A stretch of 64,000 nt of DNA from Erwinia sp039023475. Lineage in GTDB: Bacteria; Pseudomonadota; Gammaproteobacteria; Enterobacterales; Enterobacteriaceae. Below, in pieces: positions 32,781 through 42,378 of the stretch (its first letter is position 1; every line of letters begins with the position of its first letter). The stretch lies in the NCBI RefSeq assembly GCF_039023475.1, contig NZ_JBCHVB010000011.1, positions 36,061 to 100,060 on the forward strand, written 5' to 3'. The notes beneath the pieces were generated by a model. That model saw only the letters and a program-made list of their open reading frames with translations, ran no database searches and was not told the origin of the DNA. The position numbers and the translations under genes were made by a program.

Positions 32781-33850
32781 GATGTTTCTCCTTCAGCCAG
32801 AACGAGCGCCTGCTTCCACCCTTCAACATAAGCCGGGTCGAAAAAAGCGATCGCTGTTTTATCCAGTAGCGTCATCTGCCGGCGGGCTTCTTCCACAAGC
32901 TGCGGGTTCAGCGCATCACCCGCAAACAGCACCGGCACGTTCTGTCCGGCCAAATCGTGCCAGAACGGATTTTTGCGGTTCACCACAAAAGGAATATTGG
33001 CCTGGATCAGCAGGCAAAGGGTGCCGATGCCCTGCTGGCGTTCAAAAATAAAATAGCCTAAATCACAGCGTGATATCAGCGCTAAATAGTCCGGAAATTC
33101 GAGTTTATCAGTGAGAATGGTCAGCTTATCAGCGGAGAAAAGCGCCTCGCCGGTTTCCCGCACCTGCTGAATATAGGCCGCATTGTCTGCCGGATATCCC
33201 ATCGGCACTATCACGGAAACCGTATCGCCAAACTGCTGATGAATCTCCTTCAGCCCCTGGATATGGCGGTTACTGACATCGCCTGAATTGCCTAAAAGCA
33301 CGGTCAGACCGGCACTTTTTTCTCCCGGTGGCGGCACTGACTCGCCCATCCGGGTAGGAAAATAGAGCAGAGAAGCAGGCAGATGAGGATGCCGTTGGTG
33401 CAGATGCGCTATGTCACCCAGGGTAGCGAATACACGCCCCACGCGCTTTTGCGCCAGCCGACGCATCAGGTAGAACAACCGGAAACGCAGACCGGCACCC
33501 GCCTCATAGAGATCGGCTCCCCAGATATGCCAGAAAAACTGCGGGGAGCGAATTTTTCCGGTCAGGAGCGCCAGCCACAGCGCCGGGTTGAACTGTCCGT
33601 GGAAAAAGAAGCGGGTTTGCCGGTCCTGCTTCGCGCGCGCCGTTACCGCCTGAGCTATTGCCTGCTTATCAGGAAAAGTGTGGATAGCCAGCGCCTCAAA
33701 TTCCGCGCCTGCGGGGATATCGCCCACCATCCAGAACTGGCGCGGCGTTTGGGTGGGCATCGCTGCAGAGAGCACGTCGTTAAAAAAACGCAGTACGGTC
33801 TGATTATGGTGTGGAATGGGCGAACCCAGAACGTGAATCAATGTGATCAT
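32777..33850 (-). CDS. wecF: TDP-Fuc4NAc:lipid II Fuc4NAc transferase WecF
   Basis: Completes the ECA trisaccharide by adding 4-acetamido-4,6-dideoxygalactose to make lipid III. It has 357 residues (E. coli 359), a GT-B-like cytoplasmic or peripheral enzyme, with FWHIWGADLYEAG, LGNSGDVSNRHI and FERQQGIGTLCLLIQ conserved. It overlaps wzxE and wzyE by ATGA at both ends. An older gene name is rffT. Confidence 0.95.
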   Translation of the reverse strand: MITLIHVLGSPIPHHNQTVLRFFNDVLSAAMPTQTPRQFWMVGDIPAGAEFEALAIHTFPDKQAIAQAVTARAKQDRQTRFFFHGQFNPALWLALLTGKIRSPQFFWHIWGADLYEAGAGLRFRLFYLMRRLAQKRVGRVFATLGDIAHLHQRHPHLPASLLYFPTRMGESVPPPGEKSAGLTVLLGNSGDVSNRHIQGLKEIHQQFGDTVSVIVPMGYPADNAAYIQQVRETGEALFSADKLTILTDKLEFPDYLALISRCDLGYFIFERQQGIGTLCLLIQANIPFVVNRKNPFWHDLAGQNVPVLFAGDALNPQLVEEARRQMTLLDKTAIAFFDPAYVEGWKQALVLAEGETS

Positions 33851-35097
33851 TTTTTTCTACGGTAGAGAAGAAATACGCCAGTACAGAGCGTGAAATAAAC
33901 CATGTAAGTTGCCATATAGGCCTGCGCTGCGCCGGTCGCGCCGTGCAGCGGGATCAGCCAGTGGGCGAACGCCGTCAGCAGGATAAACTGGCTCACCTCG
34001 GTAAGAATGTAAAACCGCAGCGAGGCTTTCGCGATCACCAGATAACCAAATACATAAGCGCCTACTTTAAAAACGTCGCCGGTCAGCTGCCAGACAAAGA
34101 GATCGCGCATACCGTAAAACTGACTGGAGAACAGCAGCCAGATAGCCAGATCCCTCAGCAGCCAGACGGTAAAACTGACGGCAGCGACGGCGGGCAACAC
34201 AAAGCTCAGGGAGCGAATGATTTCCCGCGATATCGCCGCTTTGCTGGTCAGGCGTGAGAGGGTGGGCAGCAGATAAACGCTGAAGGATGCGGTGATAAAT
34301 TGCAGGTAGGCATCCGAAATACTGGTTACCCCCTGCCACAGGCCAACCTGATCCCAGCCTTCATGCGCAGCCAGAAGGTTACGCATCATGATCCATGCCA
34401 CGGGCAGGGTTACGGAGGTGATTAGCGCCATCAGAGTAAACTTGCTCAGATTCCGCGCAATCCCACGGTCCCAGACCGGTTTAAGATAACTCAGCGGCAG
34501 ATGTCCGCGCTTCACCAGCATCAGCATGGCCGGCACGACCACCAGCGCAGGAACCATCGCCAGCCCCACCAGCGCTCCGCTGTAGCCGCCCAGCCAGTAG
34601 CAGATAAACCAGGCCGCCACGCCCGCCAGGCTGCCCACAATAAGCGCCAGCGCGTTACCTCGCGCATCGCGGAAACCTTTCACGATCGCCAGCGAGAAGT
34701 TAGCCAGTGCGATACCGACCTGTAAAAACGCCACTATTCTGATGACGTGCTGGTAGCGATCGTGGCCAAATAAGCCAGCGCTTATCGGTCCGGCAAAAAG
34801 TAAAAAGATCACGGCGATCAGCGCTGAACACCCCAGCACCATGGCGGAAGCGGTTCCGGTTACCGCCTTCAGGGACTGAGGCTGTTGCTGAAATTCGGCG
34901 ACATACTTCGTCACGCCGTTAAAGATACCCGCGCCTGCCAGTACGCCCAGTACAATGATCAGCTGGCGAAAGTTACCTGCCTGCCCGACGCCAGAAGGGC
35001 CGAACGCCACCGCCAGCATTTTCACGACCAGCAGCCCGGCAACGATTTTTACCAGCGTGGACGCTGCCGTCCATACGGAAGCTTTAGCCAGTGACAT
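33847..35097 (-). CDS. wzxE: ECA lipid III flippase WzxE
   Basis: A MOP-superfamily flippase of 416 residues and about 12 helices that moves undecaprenyl-linked ECA trisaccharide across the inner membrane. It begins MSLAKASVWTAASTLVKI. It overlaps wecF by 4 bases and lies one base beyond the wecE stop region. Length and sequence match E. coli. Confidence 0.96.
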   Translation of the reverse strand: MSLAKASVWTAASTLVKIVAGLLVVKMLAVAFGPSGVGQAGNFRQLIIVLGVLAGAGIFNGVTKYVAEFQQQPQSLKAVTGTASAMVLGCSALIAVIFLLFAGPISAGLFGHDRYQHVIRIVAFLQVGIALANFSLAIVKGFRDARGNALALIVGSLAGVAAWFICYWLGGYSGALVGLAMVPALVVVPAMLMLVKRGHLPLSYLKPVWDRGIARNLSKFTLMALITSVTLPVAWIMMRNLLAAHEGWDQVGLWQGVTSISDAYLQFITASFSVYLLPTLSRLTSKAAISREIIRSLSFVLPAVAAVSFTVWLLRDLAIWLLFSSQFYGMRDLFVWQLTGDVFKVGAYVFGYLVIAKASLRFYILTEVSQFILLTAFAHWLIPLHGATGAAQAYMATYMVYFTLCTGVFLLYRRKK

Positions 35098-35098
35098 A

Positions 35099-36229
35099 TC
35101 AGGAGAAATAGCTCAGCAGCGAGTTGATGACCGTTGTCTGGTTATCATCAGACAGGTTGTAAAACAGGGGCAGGCGCAGCAGACGCTCGCTTTCCGACTG
35201 CGTATAGCGATCTTCGCCATCAAAGCGTCCGAACCGCTCACCGGCGGGTGAAGAGTGCAGCGGGATATAGTGGAACACGGCCAGGATATCCGCTTCTTTC
35301 AGCCACTCGATCAGACTACTGCGATCGTCATTGTCACGCAGCTTAATGTAAAACATATGCGCATTATGCTGGCAGTCAGGCGGTAACGCGGGCAGCGCGA
35401 TCCTGCCGCTGGCGGCAACGGGCTGCAGTGCATCGTAATAGCGCTGCCACAGCTGAAGACGGCGATCGTTGATACGCTCCGCCGCTTCCAGCTGGGCCCA
35501 GAGAAAGGCGGCCTGCAGGTCGGCCATCAGATAACTTGAACCGATGTCCCGCCAGGTATATTTATCCACCTGCCCGCGAAAGAACTGGCTGCGGTTGGTG
35601 CCTTTCTCGCGGATAATTTCCGCCCGCTCCACCAGGGCTGGATCGTTGATCAGGGTCGCACCACCCTCGCCACCTGCCGTGTAGTTTTTTGTCTCATGGA
35701 AGCTGAAGCAGCCGATATGCCCGATTGTGCCCAGCGCCCTGCCTTTATAACTGGACATCACACCCTGCGCGGCATCCTCGATCACAAACAGCTTATGTTT
35801 GTCTGCAACAGCCATAATGACGTCCATATCACAGGCGACGCCGGCGTAATGGACCGGCACAATGGCTTTTGTTTTGTCGGTGATCGCCGCCTCAATCAGA
35901 CTTTCATCCATATTAAGCGTATCCGGGCGAATATCGACGAAAACAATGGTGGCCCCGCGCAGCACAAAAGCATTCGCCGTTGAGACAAAGGTGTAGCTCG
36001 GCATTATCACTTCATCGCCGGGCTGAATGTCGATCAGGATTGCCGCCATTTCCAGCGAGGCGGTGCAGGATGGCGTTAGCAGCACTTTCTGGCTGCCAAA
36101 CCGGTTTTCCATCCACTGCTGGCAGCGGCGGGTAAATCCGCCATCGCCACAGAGCTTGCCGCTGCCCATGGCCGACTGCATGTATTCAAGTTCTGTTCCC
36201 ACTATCGGTGGGGCGTTAAACGGGATCAT
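35099..36229 (-). CDS. wecE: dTDP-4-amino-4,6-dideoxygalactose transaminase WecE (RffA)
   Basis: A PLP-dependent aminotransferase of the DegT/DnrJ family that makes dTDP-Fuc4N from dTDP-4-keto-6-deoxyglucose. The ATG at 36229 (MIPFNAPPIVGTELEYM) gives 376 residues, the E. coli length; the frame continues upstream inside wecD but is not used. The PLP lysine is in FHETKNYTAGGEGG, and IEDAAQGV holds the ring-stacking Asp segment. The start is 5 bases from the wecD stop. Confidence 0.96.
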   Translation of the reverse strand: MIPFNAPPIVGTELEYMQSAMGSGKLCGDGGFTRRCQQWMENRFGSQKVLLTPSCTASLEMAAILIDIQPGDEVIMPSYTFVSTANAFVLRGATIVFVDIRPDTLNMDESLIEAAITDKTKAIVPVHYAGVACDMDVIMAVADKHKLFVIEDAAQGVMSSYKGRALGTIGHIGCFSFHETKNYTAGGEGGATLINDPALVERAEIIREKGTNRSQFFRGQVDKYTWRDIGSSYLMADLQAAFLWAQLEAAERINDRRLQLWQRYYDALQPVAASGRIALPALPPDCQHNAHMFYIKLRDNDDRSSLIEWLKEADILAVFHYIPLHSSPAGERFGRFDGEDRYTQSESERLLRLPLFYNLSDDNQTTVINSLLSYFS

Positions 36230-36233
36230 AGTG

Positions 36234-36926
36234 TCACCTGTAGAGCCACCAGGCGGTACGTTCGATGACGCCGCCACAGCGTTGATAAAGTCGGAGCGCC
36301 GGCAGATTGCTGAGCTGCGTGGCAACATGCAGGCGCGTAAGCCGGCGGGCGCGACACCAGTCAGTGGCCGCCGCCAGCAGTCGCTGACCCACGCCCAGCC
36401 CCTGCGCGGCAGGTAGCGTCGCCAGCAGGCCAACCCTTGCGCTGCCGTCGGATAACTCGCGCAGTGAAATAAACCCCTGCATCGCGCCCTCGTCGTCCAC
36501 CGCGAGCAGGCACTGATGATCGAAAGTGCCAAGCACAGCATTTTCTATCCAACGTGCGTAAAAGCGGCTGCTCTCGCCTGCCGGGTACCAGGGCGAACGA
36601 AACCGGCTCCAGGCAAAGGCTTCACCGGCCGCACTTCGCAGGGCGGGAATATGTTCAGCCCGGGCGATACGAATGCCTTCAGGCCGCGTCGCAGCATCAA
36701 GGCCCATAACGAAATCCGCTTCGCCCTCCACCAGACGGAAGCCCAGTGCGCCGAGCGCATCCAGCTCCGCCGTCTGCTGGGAGAGCAGCTTGGCCTGCAC
36801 GATGTCATAACCCTGCAACGCGGCGTCGTCCAGCAGCCGATCGCCGGAAAGGTCGAGCAGGCCAACGTTCAGGTTGAAGAATTCGCTTTCCCATTGCAGG
36901 GCGTTAATACTGGCGTGGACGGGCAT
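36234..36926 (-). CDS. wecD: dTDP-Fuc4N acetyltransferase WecD (RffC)
   Basis: A GNAT-family N-acetyltransferase that acetylates dTDP-4-amino-4,6-dideoxygalactose. The 230 residues show an N-terminal domain (QAKLLSQQTAELDALGALGF) and a C-terminal GNAT core with the acetyl-CoA loop AAQGLGVGQRLL at about 170-182. The C-terminal WWLYR matches the E. coli YWLYR. The ATG at 36926 lies 23 bases inside rffH. It is less conserved than its neighbours. Confidence 0.93.
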   Translation of the reverse strand: MPVHASINALQWESEFFNLNVGLLDLSGDRLLDDAALQGYDIVQAKLLSQQTAELDALGALGFRLVEGEADFVMGLDAATRPEGIRIARAEHIPALRSAAGEAFAWSRFRSPWYPAGESSRFYARWIENAVLGTFDHQCLLAVDDEGAMQGFISLRELSDGSARVGLLATLPAAQGLGVGQRLLAAATDWCRARRLTRLHVATQLSNLPALRLYQRCGGVIERTAWWLYR

Positions 36927-37785
36927 GCAGAAGATCTACCAGGTAGTGGCCGTAGCCGGTTTTCGCCAGCGCCTGGGCTGAGCGACGCACTTCATCATCG
37001 GACAACCAGCCGTTGCGCCAGCCGATCTCTTCCAGACAGGCGATTTTAAATCCCTGCCTTTTTTCGACGGTTTGCACAAAGGTACTGGCTTCAATCAGGC
37101 TGTCATGGGTGCCGGTATCAAGCCAGGCGAATCCGCGTCCAAGCAGCTGAACGGTCAGTTCGCCTTTTTCGAGGTACATCTGGTTAATGCTGGTGATCTC
37201 AAGCTCGCCGCGCTCAGAAGGCTGCACGCGTTTTGCAAAATCGACCACCTGATTATCGTAAAAATAGAGGCCGGTAACCGCCCATCGGGATTTCGGTTCT
37301 TTCGGTTTTTCCTCAATGGATAACGCCCGGAACTCATCATCAAAATCGACCACGCCGAACCGCTCAGGATCCATAACCTGATAACCAAATACCGTCGCGC
37401 CCCGGCTCTGCGCAGCAACTTGTCTGAGCTTGGGACTGAAGCCCTGACCGAAGAAAATGTTATCGCCCAGCACCAGGCAGCAACTCTCTCCGTTAAGGAA
37501 GGATTCACCAATGATAAAAGCCTGAGCAAGACCGTCTGGCTGCGCCTGAACGGCATAGGTTAGCTGGATGCCAAACTCTTCACCGTTGCCCAGCAGACGC
37601 TGAAAATGCGGCTTATCTTCCGGCGTAGTGATGATCAGAATATCGCGTATCCCCGCCAGCATCAGCACCGACAGCGGATAGTAAATCATCGGCTTATCGT
37701 ACACCGGCAGCAGCTGTTTTGAGATGCCACGCGTAATGGGATAGAGGCGTGTCCCCGATCCACCCGCCAGTACAATACCTTTCAT
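36904..37785 (-). CDS. rffH: Glucose-1-phosphate thymidylyltransferase RffH
   Basis: Makes dTDP-glucose for ECA; a paralogue of RmlA. It has 293 residues with the nucleotide-binding signature GGSGTRLYPITRGISKQLLP near residue 8, and LVLGDNIFFGQGF, EKPKEPKS and LDTGTHDSL further on. Its 3' end overlaps wecD by 23 bases. Confidence 0.95.
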   Translation of the reverse strand: MKGIVLAGGSGTRLYPITRGISKQLLPVYDKPMIYYPLSVLMLAGIRDILIITTPEDKPHFQRLLGNGEEFGIQLTYAVQAQPDGLAQAFIIGESFLNGESCCLVLGDNIFFGQGFSPKLRQVAAQSRGATVFGYQVMDPERFGVVDFDDEFRALSIEEKPKEPKSRWAVTGLYFYDNQVVDFAKRVQPSERGELEITSINQMYLEKGELTVQLLGRGFAWLDTGTHDSLIEASTFVQTVEKRQGFKIACLEEIGWRNGWLSDDEVRRSAQALAKTGYGHYLVDLLHARPRQY

Positions 37786-37810
37786 TGCGCCCCTCCTGAC
37801 ACGTTGCCGG

Positions 37811-38878
37811 TCATAATGACAATCCTAAACGTTCGCCCTGATAGCTACCGTCAAGGATGCTTTGCCACCACTGGCGGTTTTCCAGGTACCAGCTGACCGT
37901 TTTACGCATCCCCGTCTCAAAGGTTTCGTGCGGCCGCCAGCCCAGCTCACGCTCAATTTTTCCAGCATCAATGGCATAACGACGATCGTGCCCTGGCCGG
38001 TCCGCCACAAACTGGATCAGTTCACGAAAATGGGTGATGCCCACCGGTTTGCTTTCCGCCAGCTCATCAAGCAGGTCGCAGACTGTCTCCACGACCTCAA
38101 GATTACGCCGTTCGTTATGACCACCAATATTGTAGGTTTCACCCGGTTTCCCTTCGCTGGCGACCAGGTAAAGGGCGGCGGCGTGATCTTCTACGTAGAG
38201 CCAGTCGCGGATCTGCGCGCCGTTGCCATACACCGGCAGCGGTTTTCCGGCCAGCGCGTTGATAATCATCAGTGGAATAAGCTTTTCCGGGAAGTGGTAA
38301 GGCCCGTAGTTGTTTGAGCAGTTGGTCACGATAACCGGCAAACCATAGGTGCGATGCCAGGCGCGTACAAGGTGATCGCTGCTGGCTTTGGTCGCAGAAT
38401 AGGGACTGCTTGGCGCATAAGGCGTGGTTTCAACAAAGAAGTCCGCATCGTTTTCCAGGTCGCCAAACACCTCATCCGTTGAAATATGATGAAAGCGGAA
38501 AGCGGCTTTCTCCGCGCCGGAGAGGGTCGCCACGTAATGGCGGGACGCTTCCAGCATCATATAGGTGCCGATGATATTCGTTTCAACGAAGGCTATCGGC
38601 CCGTCAATGGAACGATCGACATGGCTTTCCGCCGCCAGGTGCATAATCAGCTCGGGCCGGTAATGCGCTATCGCCCGGTCAACGGCGGCGCGGTCACAGA
38701 TATCCACTTTTTCAAAGGCAAAACGGGGATGCTCAGCGACGCTGGCAAGGGACGCAAGATTGCCCGCATAGGTCAGCTTGTCGAGCACCAGCACCGAATC
38801 AGCGGTCGTATTCAGTATATGCCGTACAACGGCGGAGCCAATAAAGCCGGCTCCCCCGGTTACCAGGATGCGTTTCAC
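37811..38878 (-). CDS. rffG: dTDP-glucose 4,6-dehydratase RffG (GTG start)
   Basis: A short-chain dehydrogenase family enzyme that forms dTDP-4-keto-6-deoxyglucose; a paralogue of RmlB. The NAD motif is GGAGFIGS, the catalytic region is HISTDEVFGD and the YxxxK motif is YSATK. Two GTG codons can serve as start. GTG at 38878 has AAAGGAG 7 bases upstream, gives 355 residues as in E. coli and overlaps the wecC stop as GTGA. GTG at 38884 is only one base from the Shine-Dalgarno. Confidence 0.95.
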   Translation of the reverse strand: MKRILVTGGAGFIGSAVVRHILNTTADSVLVLDKLTYAGNLASLASVAEHPRFAFEKVDICDRAAVDRAIAHYRPELIMHLAAESHVDRSIDGPIAFVETNIIGTYMMLEASRHYVATLSGAEKAAFRFHHISTDEVFGDLENDADFFVETTPYAPSSPYSATKASSDHLVRAWHRTYGLPVIVTNCSNNYGPYHFPEKLIPLMIINALAGKPLPVYGNGAQIRDWLYVEDHAAALYLVASEGKPGETYNIGGHNERRNLEVVETVCDLLDELAESKPVGITHFRELIQFVADRPGHDRRYAIDAGKIERELGWRPHETFETGMRKTVSWYLENRQWWQSILDGSYQGERLGLSL

Positions 38879-40137
38879 TGCCACACTCCTTTGGTATCGA
38901 CAAGCCAGTGAGAAGCAATGCGCGCAGGGTCGACCGCTTTAAACTGCGCATGATCGACCAGCATGACCAGCACATCGGCCTGCTGTAGCGCAGCATCCAG
39001 CGTCACCAGTGTCGCTTTGCCCGCCAGCGCGGAGGGAAGCTGATGAATATTCGGCTCCACCACCAGCGTCTGCCCGGGATGCCAACCGGCAATCATGCCA
39101 GCCACGTGCATTGCCGGACTTTCGCGCAGATCGTCAATATCCGGTTTGAACGCCAGGCCAAAACAGGCGATCCGCAGCTCGCTGGCGCGCTTATCGCTGG
39201 TCGCCAGACAGTCAGCCAGCGCTTTTTTCACCTGCTCCAGCACCCAGAGAGGCTTACCGTCGTTCACTTCGCGGGCGGTGCGGATCAGGCGAGCCTGTAC
39301 CGGATTTTGCGCCACGATAAACCACGGGTCGACGGCAATGCAGTGGCCGCCAACGCCGGGGCCGGGCTGGAGTATGTTGACGCGCGGATGGCGGTTAGCG
39401 AGGCTTATCAGCTCCCAGACGTTAATTCCCTGATCGGCGCAAATAAGCGAGAGTTCGTTAGCGAAGGCGATATTTACATCACGAAAACTGTTCTCGGTGA
39501 GCTTGCACATCTCGGCCGTACGGGCGTTAGTCGTGACGCACTCGCCTTTCAGGAAAATCCTGTAAAGGTCGCAGGCCAGCGCAGAACTGGTTGAGGTCAT
39601 ACCGCCAATGACCCGATCGTTCGTCACCAGCTCTTCCATCACTTTACCCGGCAATACGCGTTCAGGGCAGTAAGCAATGTGAATATCGGCCTCGTCGCCA
39701 GCCTGCTGGGGAAACGTCAGGTCGGGCCTTGCCGCCGCCAGCCACCCGGCCATCTGCTCGGTAGCGCCGACGGGGGAGGTCGACTCAAGGATCACTAAAT
39801 CCCCGCGTTTCAGCACCGGGGCTATCGATCCGGCCGCCGCTTTGACCCAGGCCAAATCGGGCTGGTGATCGTCTTTAAACGGCGTCGGTACCGCGATCAG
39901 AAAGGCATCAGCGGGTTCGGGCTGCGTTGCCGCCCGCAGAAATCCCTGCTCAACCGCCTGTTTTACAACCCGATCTAAATCAGGCTCAACGATGTGTATC
40001 TCACCGCGATTAATGGTTTCCACGGCGTGAGCATTGATATCAATCCCCACAACCTTTTTCTGACGGGAGGCAAAGGCAGCGGCGGTGGGCAGGCCGATGT
40101 AGCCCAGGCCGATCACAGAAATGGTGTCAAAATTCAT
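38875..40137 (-). CDS. wecC: UDP-N-acetyl-D-mannosamine dehydrogenase WecC
   Basis: Oxidises UDP-ManNAc to UDP-ManNAcA with two NAD. It has 420 residues: N-terminal Rossmann domain (SVIGLGYIGLPTAAAFASRQ), a central dimerisation domain with ENSFRDVNIAFANELSLIC, and the catalytic region GPGVGGHCIAVDPWF with the nucleophile Cys. It overlaps wecB and rffG by 4 bases each. Confidence 0.96.
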   Translation of the reverse strand: MNFDTISVIGLGYIGLPTAAAFASRQKKVVGIDINAHAVETINRGEIHIVEPDLDRVVKQAVEQGFLRAATQPEPADAFLIAVPTPFKDDHQPDLAWVKAAAGSIAPVLKRGDLVILESTSPVGATEQMAGWLAAARPDLTFPQQAGDEADIHIAYCPERVLPGKVMEELVTNDRVIGGMTSTSSALACDLYRIFLKGECVTTNARTAEMCKLTENSFRDVNIAFANELSLICADQGINVWELISLANRHPRVNILQPGPGVGGHCIAVDPWFIVAQNPVQARLIRTAREVNDGKPLWVLEQVKKALADCLATSDKRASELRIACFGLAFKPDIDDLRESPAMHVAGMIAGWHPGQTLVVEPNIHQLPSALAGKATLVTLDAALQQADVLVMLVDHAQFKAVDPARIASHWLVDTKGVWQ

Positions 40138-41264
40138 AAAGAAATCCGGTTATTTTTCAGGACCTGCACAATCCGCTGGCAGGCCAGTCCGTCCCCGTAA
40201 GGATTATGGGCGCGGCTCATCGAGTGATAGGCTTCGTCGTCGGTCAGCAGGCGGGTCGCTTCGCTGACGATCTTCTGCACGTCGGTACCGACCAGCCGGA
40301 CCGTACCCGCTTCAACCGCTTCCGGACGCTCTGTCGTCTCACGCATCACCAGAACAGGTTTGCCGAGTGAAGGCGCCTCTTCCTGTATCCCGCCCGAATC
40401 TGTCAGGATGAGCCAGGCGTGAACCATCAGCCAGACAAACGGCAGATACTCCTGAGGCTCAATCAGGACGATATTCTCAATATCACGCAAAATGCGGTTG
40501 ACCGGCTCGCTGACGTTAGGGTTGAGATGGACCGGATAGACGATCTGCACATCAGGGTGCAGTCTTGCAATCTCCGCCAGCGCACTACAGATGCGCTCAA
40601 AACCGCCGCCAAAACTTTCGCGACGATGGCCGGTAACCAGAATCATTTTTTTAGCAGGATCTAAGAAAGGATAACGCGTCGCCAGGCTGCTATGCAGCGA
40701 GGCATCTTTCAGTACGCGATCGCGCACCCAGAACAGCGCGTCGATCACCGTATTACCGGTCACGAACATGCGGGCAGCATTCAGATTCTCATTCAGCAGA
40801 TTCTGCCTGGCCGCTTCGGTGGGAGGAAAATGGTAGGTAGCCAGATGCCCCGTCAGGGTACGGTTAGCCTCTTCAGGCCATGGGGAATAAAGATCCCCCG
40901 TGCGCAATCCCGCTTCCACATGCCCGACCGGAATGCGGTGGTAAAACGCCGCCAGGCTGGCAGCAAAGGTGGTCGTGGTATCGCCGTGAACCAACACCAC
41001 GTCGGGCGTGAATTCCGCGAACACGCCTTTCAGCCCTTCCAGGATACGGCTGGTTACCTCGGTCAGCCCCTGGCCGGGACGCATAATATTAAGATCGTAG
41101 TCTGGGGTAATGGCAAAGAGCTGCAGGACCTGGTCCAGCATTTCGCGATGCTGGGCCGTGACGCACAGGCGCGCTTCTATCTCACTATCCTGTGCGAGTG
41201 CATGAACCAGCGGCGCCATCTTGATCGCTTCCGGGCGCGTGCCAAAAACAGTTAGTACTTTCAC
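40134..41264 (-). CDS. wecB: UDP-N-acetylglucosamine 2-epimerase WecB (GTG start)
   Basis: Makes UDP-ManNAc from UDP-GlcNAc, a GT-B fold epimerase. The open frame runs back to 41378, but GTG at 41264 gives MKVLTVFGTRPEAIKMAPL and 376 residues, exactly the E. coli protein. Motifs include VHGDTTTTFAASLAAFY, HVEAGLRTGDLYSPWPEE, TGHRRESFGGG and DSGGIQEEAPSLGKPVL. It begins 23 bases after the wzzE stop. Confidence 0.96.
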   Translation of the reverse strand: MKVLTVFGTRPEAIKMAPLVHALAQDSEIEARLCVTAQHREMLDQVLQLFAITPDYDLNIMRPGQGLTEVTSRILEGLKGVFAEFTPDVVLVHGDTTTTFAASLAAFYHRIPVGHVEAGLRTGDLYSPWPEEANRTLTGHLATYHFPPTEAARQNLLNENLNAARMFVTGNTVIDALFWVRDRVLKDASLHSSLATRYPFLDPAKKMILVTGHRRESFGGGFERICSALAEIARLHPDVQIVYPVHLNPNVSEPVNRILRDIENIVLIEPQEYLPFVWLMVHAWLILTDSGGIQEEAPSLGKPVLVMRETTERPEAVEAGTVRLVGTDVQKIVSEATRLLTDDEAYHSMSRAHNPYGDGLACQRIVQVLKNNRISL

Positions 41265-41287
41265 TGTTACTCTCTTTCGTTCGTCTG

Positions 41288-42343
41288 TTAACTGACCGAC
41301 TGACCGTTTGTCGTCCGGGCGCGAGGACGGCGCACCAGCGCAACGCCGGCCCCCGTCAGGGCTCCGACGGCACCCCACATAATCATCAGAAACAGGCGAC
41401 GAGGGCTGTCACGCTTCACCGGCTCTTCAGGCGTGCGCAGATAGCGCCAGGTCTGGAAGGTATCGACCAGCACAGGACCAACGTTCAGCGTGGCTAGCAT
41501 GGCCTTATTCTGATCATAGTCCAGATCGTAAGCCGGCCCGGTCGCCTGGAGATTTTCCAGCCGCCCCTGAAGCAGAGGACGCCCTAACAGAAAAAGCTCA
41601 GAATCCGGCAGCTCTTCGGAAGGCGTGTCGGTCTTAGCCCGCTCAAGCCCCTGCTGCTGTGCGATTTTTAGCGCCTGCTGAATGCTGTTGATTTGCCGGT
41701 TATAGATAGCCCTGGCCACCGCTTCCTGCCTCTTCACCTGCGCCTTAAGCTGAATCGTCCGGGCAGCCCAGGCGCCCGTCAGCTCCTCATTAAGGTGAGT
41801 GGCGGCCCGCTGGTTAGCGAAGGCGATATAGCCCCGCAACAACGTATTCGCCTCTGGGGCGGTTTCCGCGACCAGTCTGACCGTATCGTTGAGGCTTCTT
41901 GCCGCGTCCGCAGGCTGAAACTGAATGTTGTCGATCAACTTCACCAGCAGTGCGGCATCTTCATGCGCATTGCCGCTCTTACGCTGCTTGTAGTAGTCGG
42001 TCTGCAGCCAGAAATCGCGCCGGGTATCGTAGGCGGAAAGCTGCATTACGAATTCCTGATAAGCTTCACTGGCGACGGAGGGTGGGGTATCTGCGGCGTC
42101 ACTGGCCCGGGAGTCAAGATTGTTGAGGAACTGCTGCTGCGAATAGTAGCTGCTCAGCATATTCACAGTAGGACGATCGGTGACGGCGGTTGTGCTCCAC
42201 TTAGGGGTAACCAGCAGGGACCAGATATATGCCAGCAGCGCAAATAACAGCGCTCCGCCCGCAATCCACATCTTTCCCCGCCAGAGGGTGCAGCAGAGCC
42301 CACGGATATCCAGTTCGTTATCGGCCACGTCAGGATGCGTCAT
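41288..42343 (-). CDS. wzzE: ECA chain-length regulator WzzE
   Basis: A polysaccharide co-polymerase of 351 residues that sets ECA chain length and is needed for cyclic ECA. It has two membrane helices (about 28-48 and 318-340) flanking a large periplasmic, mainly helical domain with TDYYKQRKSGNAHEDAA and AQVKRQEAVARAIYNRQ. The second helix is preceded by the Pro-rich LRTPEEPVKRDSPRR. It is 35 bases downstream of wecA. Confidence 0.95.
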   Translation of the reverse strand: MTHPDVADNELDIRGLCCTLWRGKMWIAGGALLFALLAYIWSLLVTPKWSTTAVTDRPTVNMLSSYYSQQQFLNNLDSRASDAADTPPSVASEAYQEFVMQLSAYDTRRDFWLQTDYYKQRKSGNAHEDAALLVKLIDNIQFQPADAARSLNDTVRLVAETAPEANTLLRGYIAFANQRAATHLNEELTGAWAARTIQLKAQVKRQEAVARAIYNRQINSIQQALKIAQQQGLERAKTDTPSEELPDSELFLLGRPLLQGRLENLQATGPAYDLDYDQNKAMLATLNVGPVLVDTFQTWRYLRTPEEPVKRDSPRRLFLMIMWGAVGALTGAGVALVRRPRARTTNGQSVS

Positions 42344-42378
42344 ACTTAATTTTCCTTGTTATCCAGTACTGAGGTCTT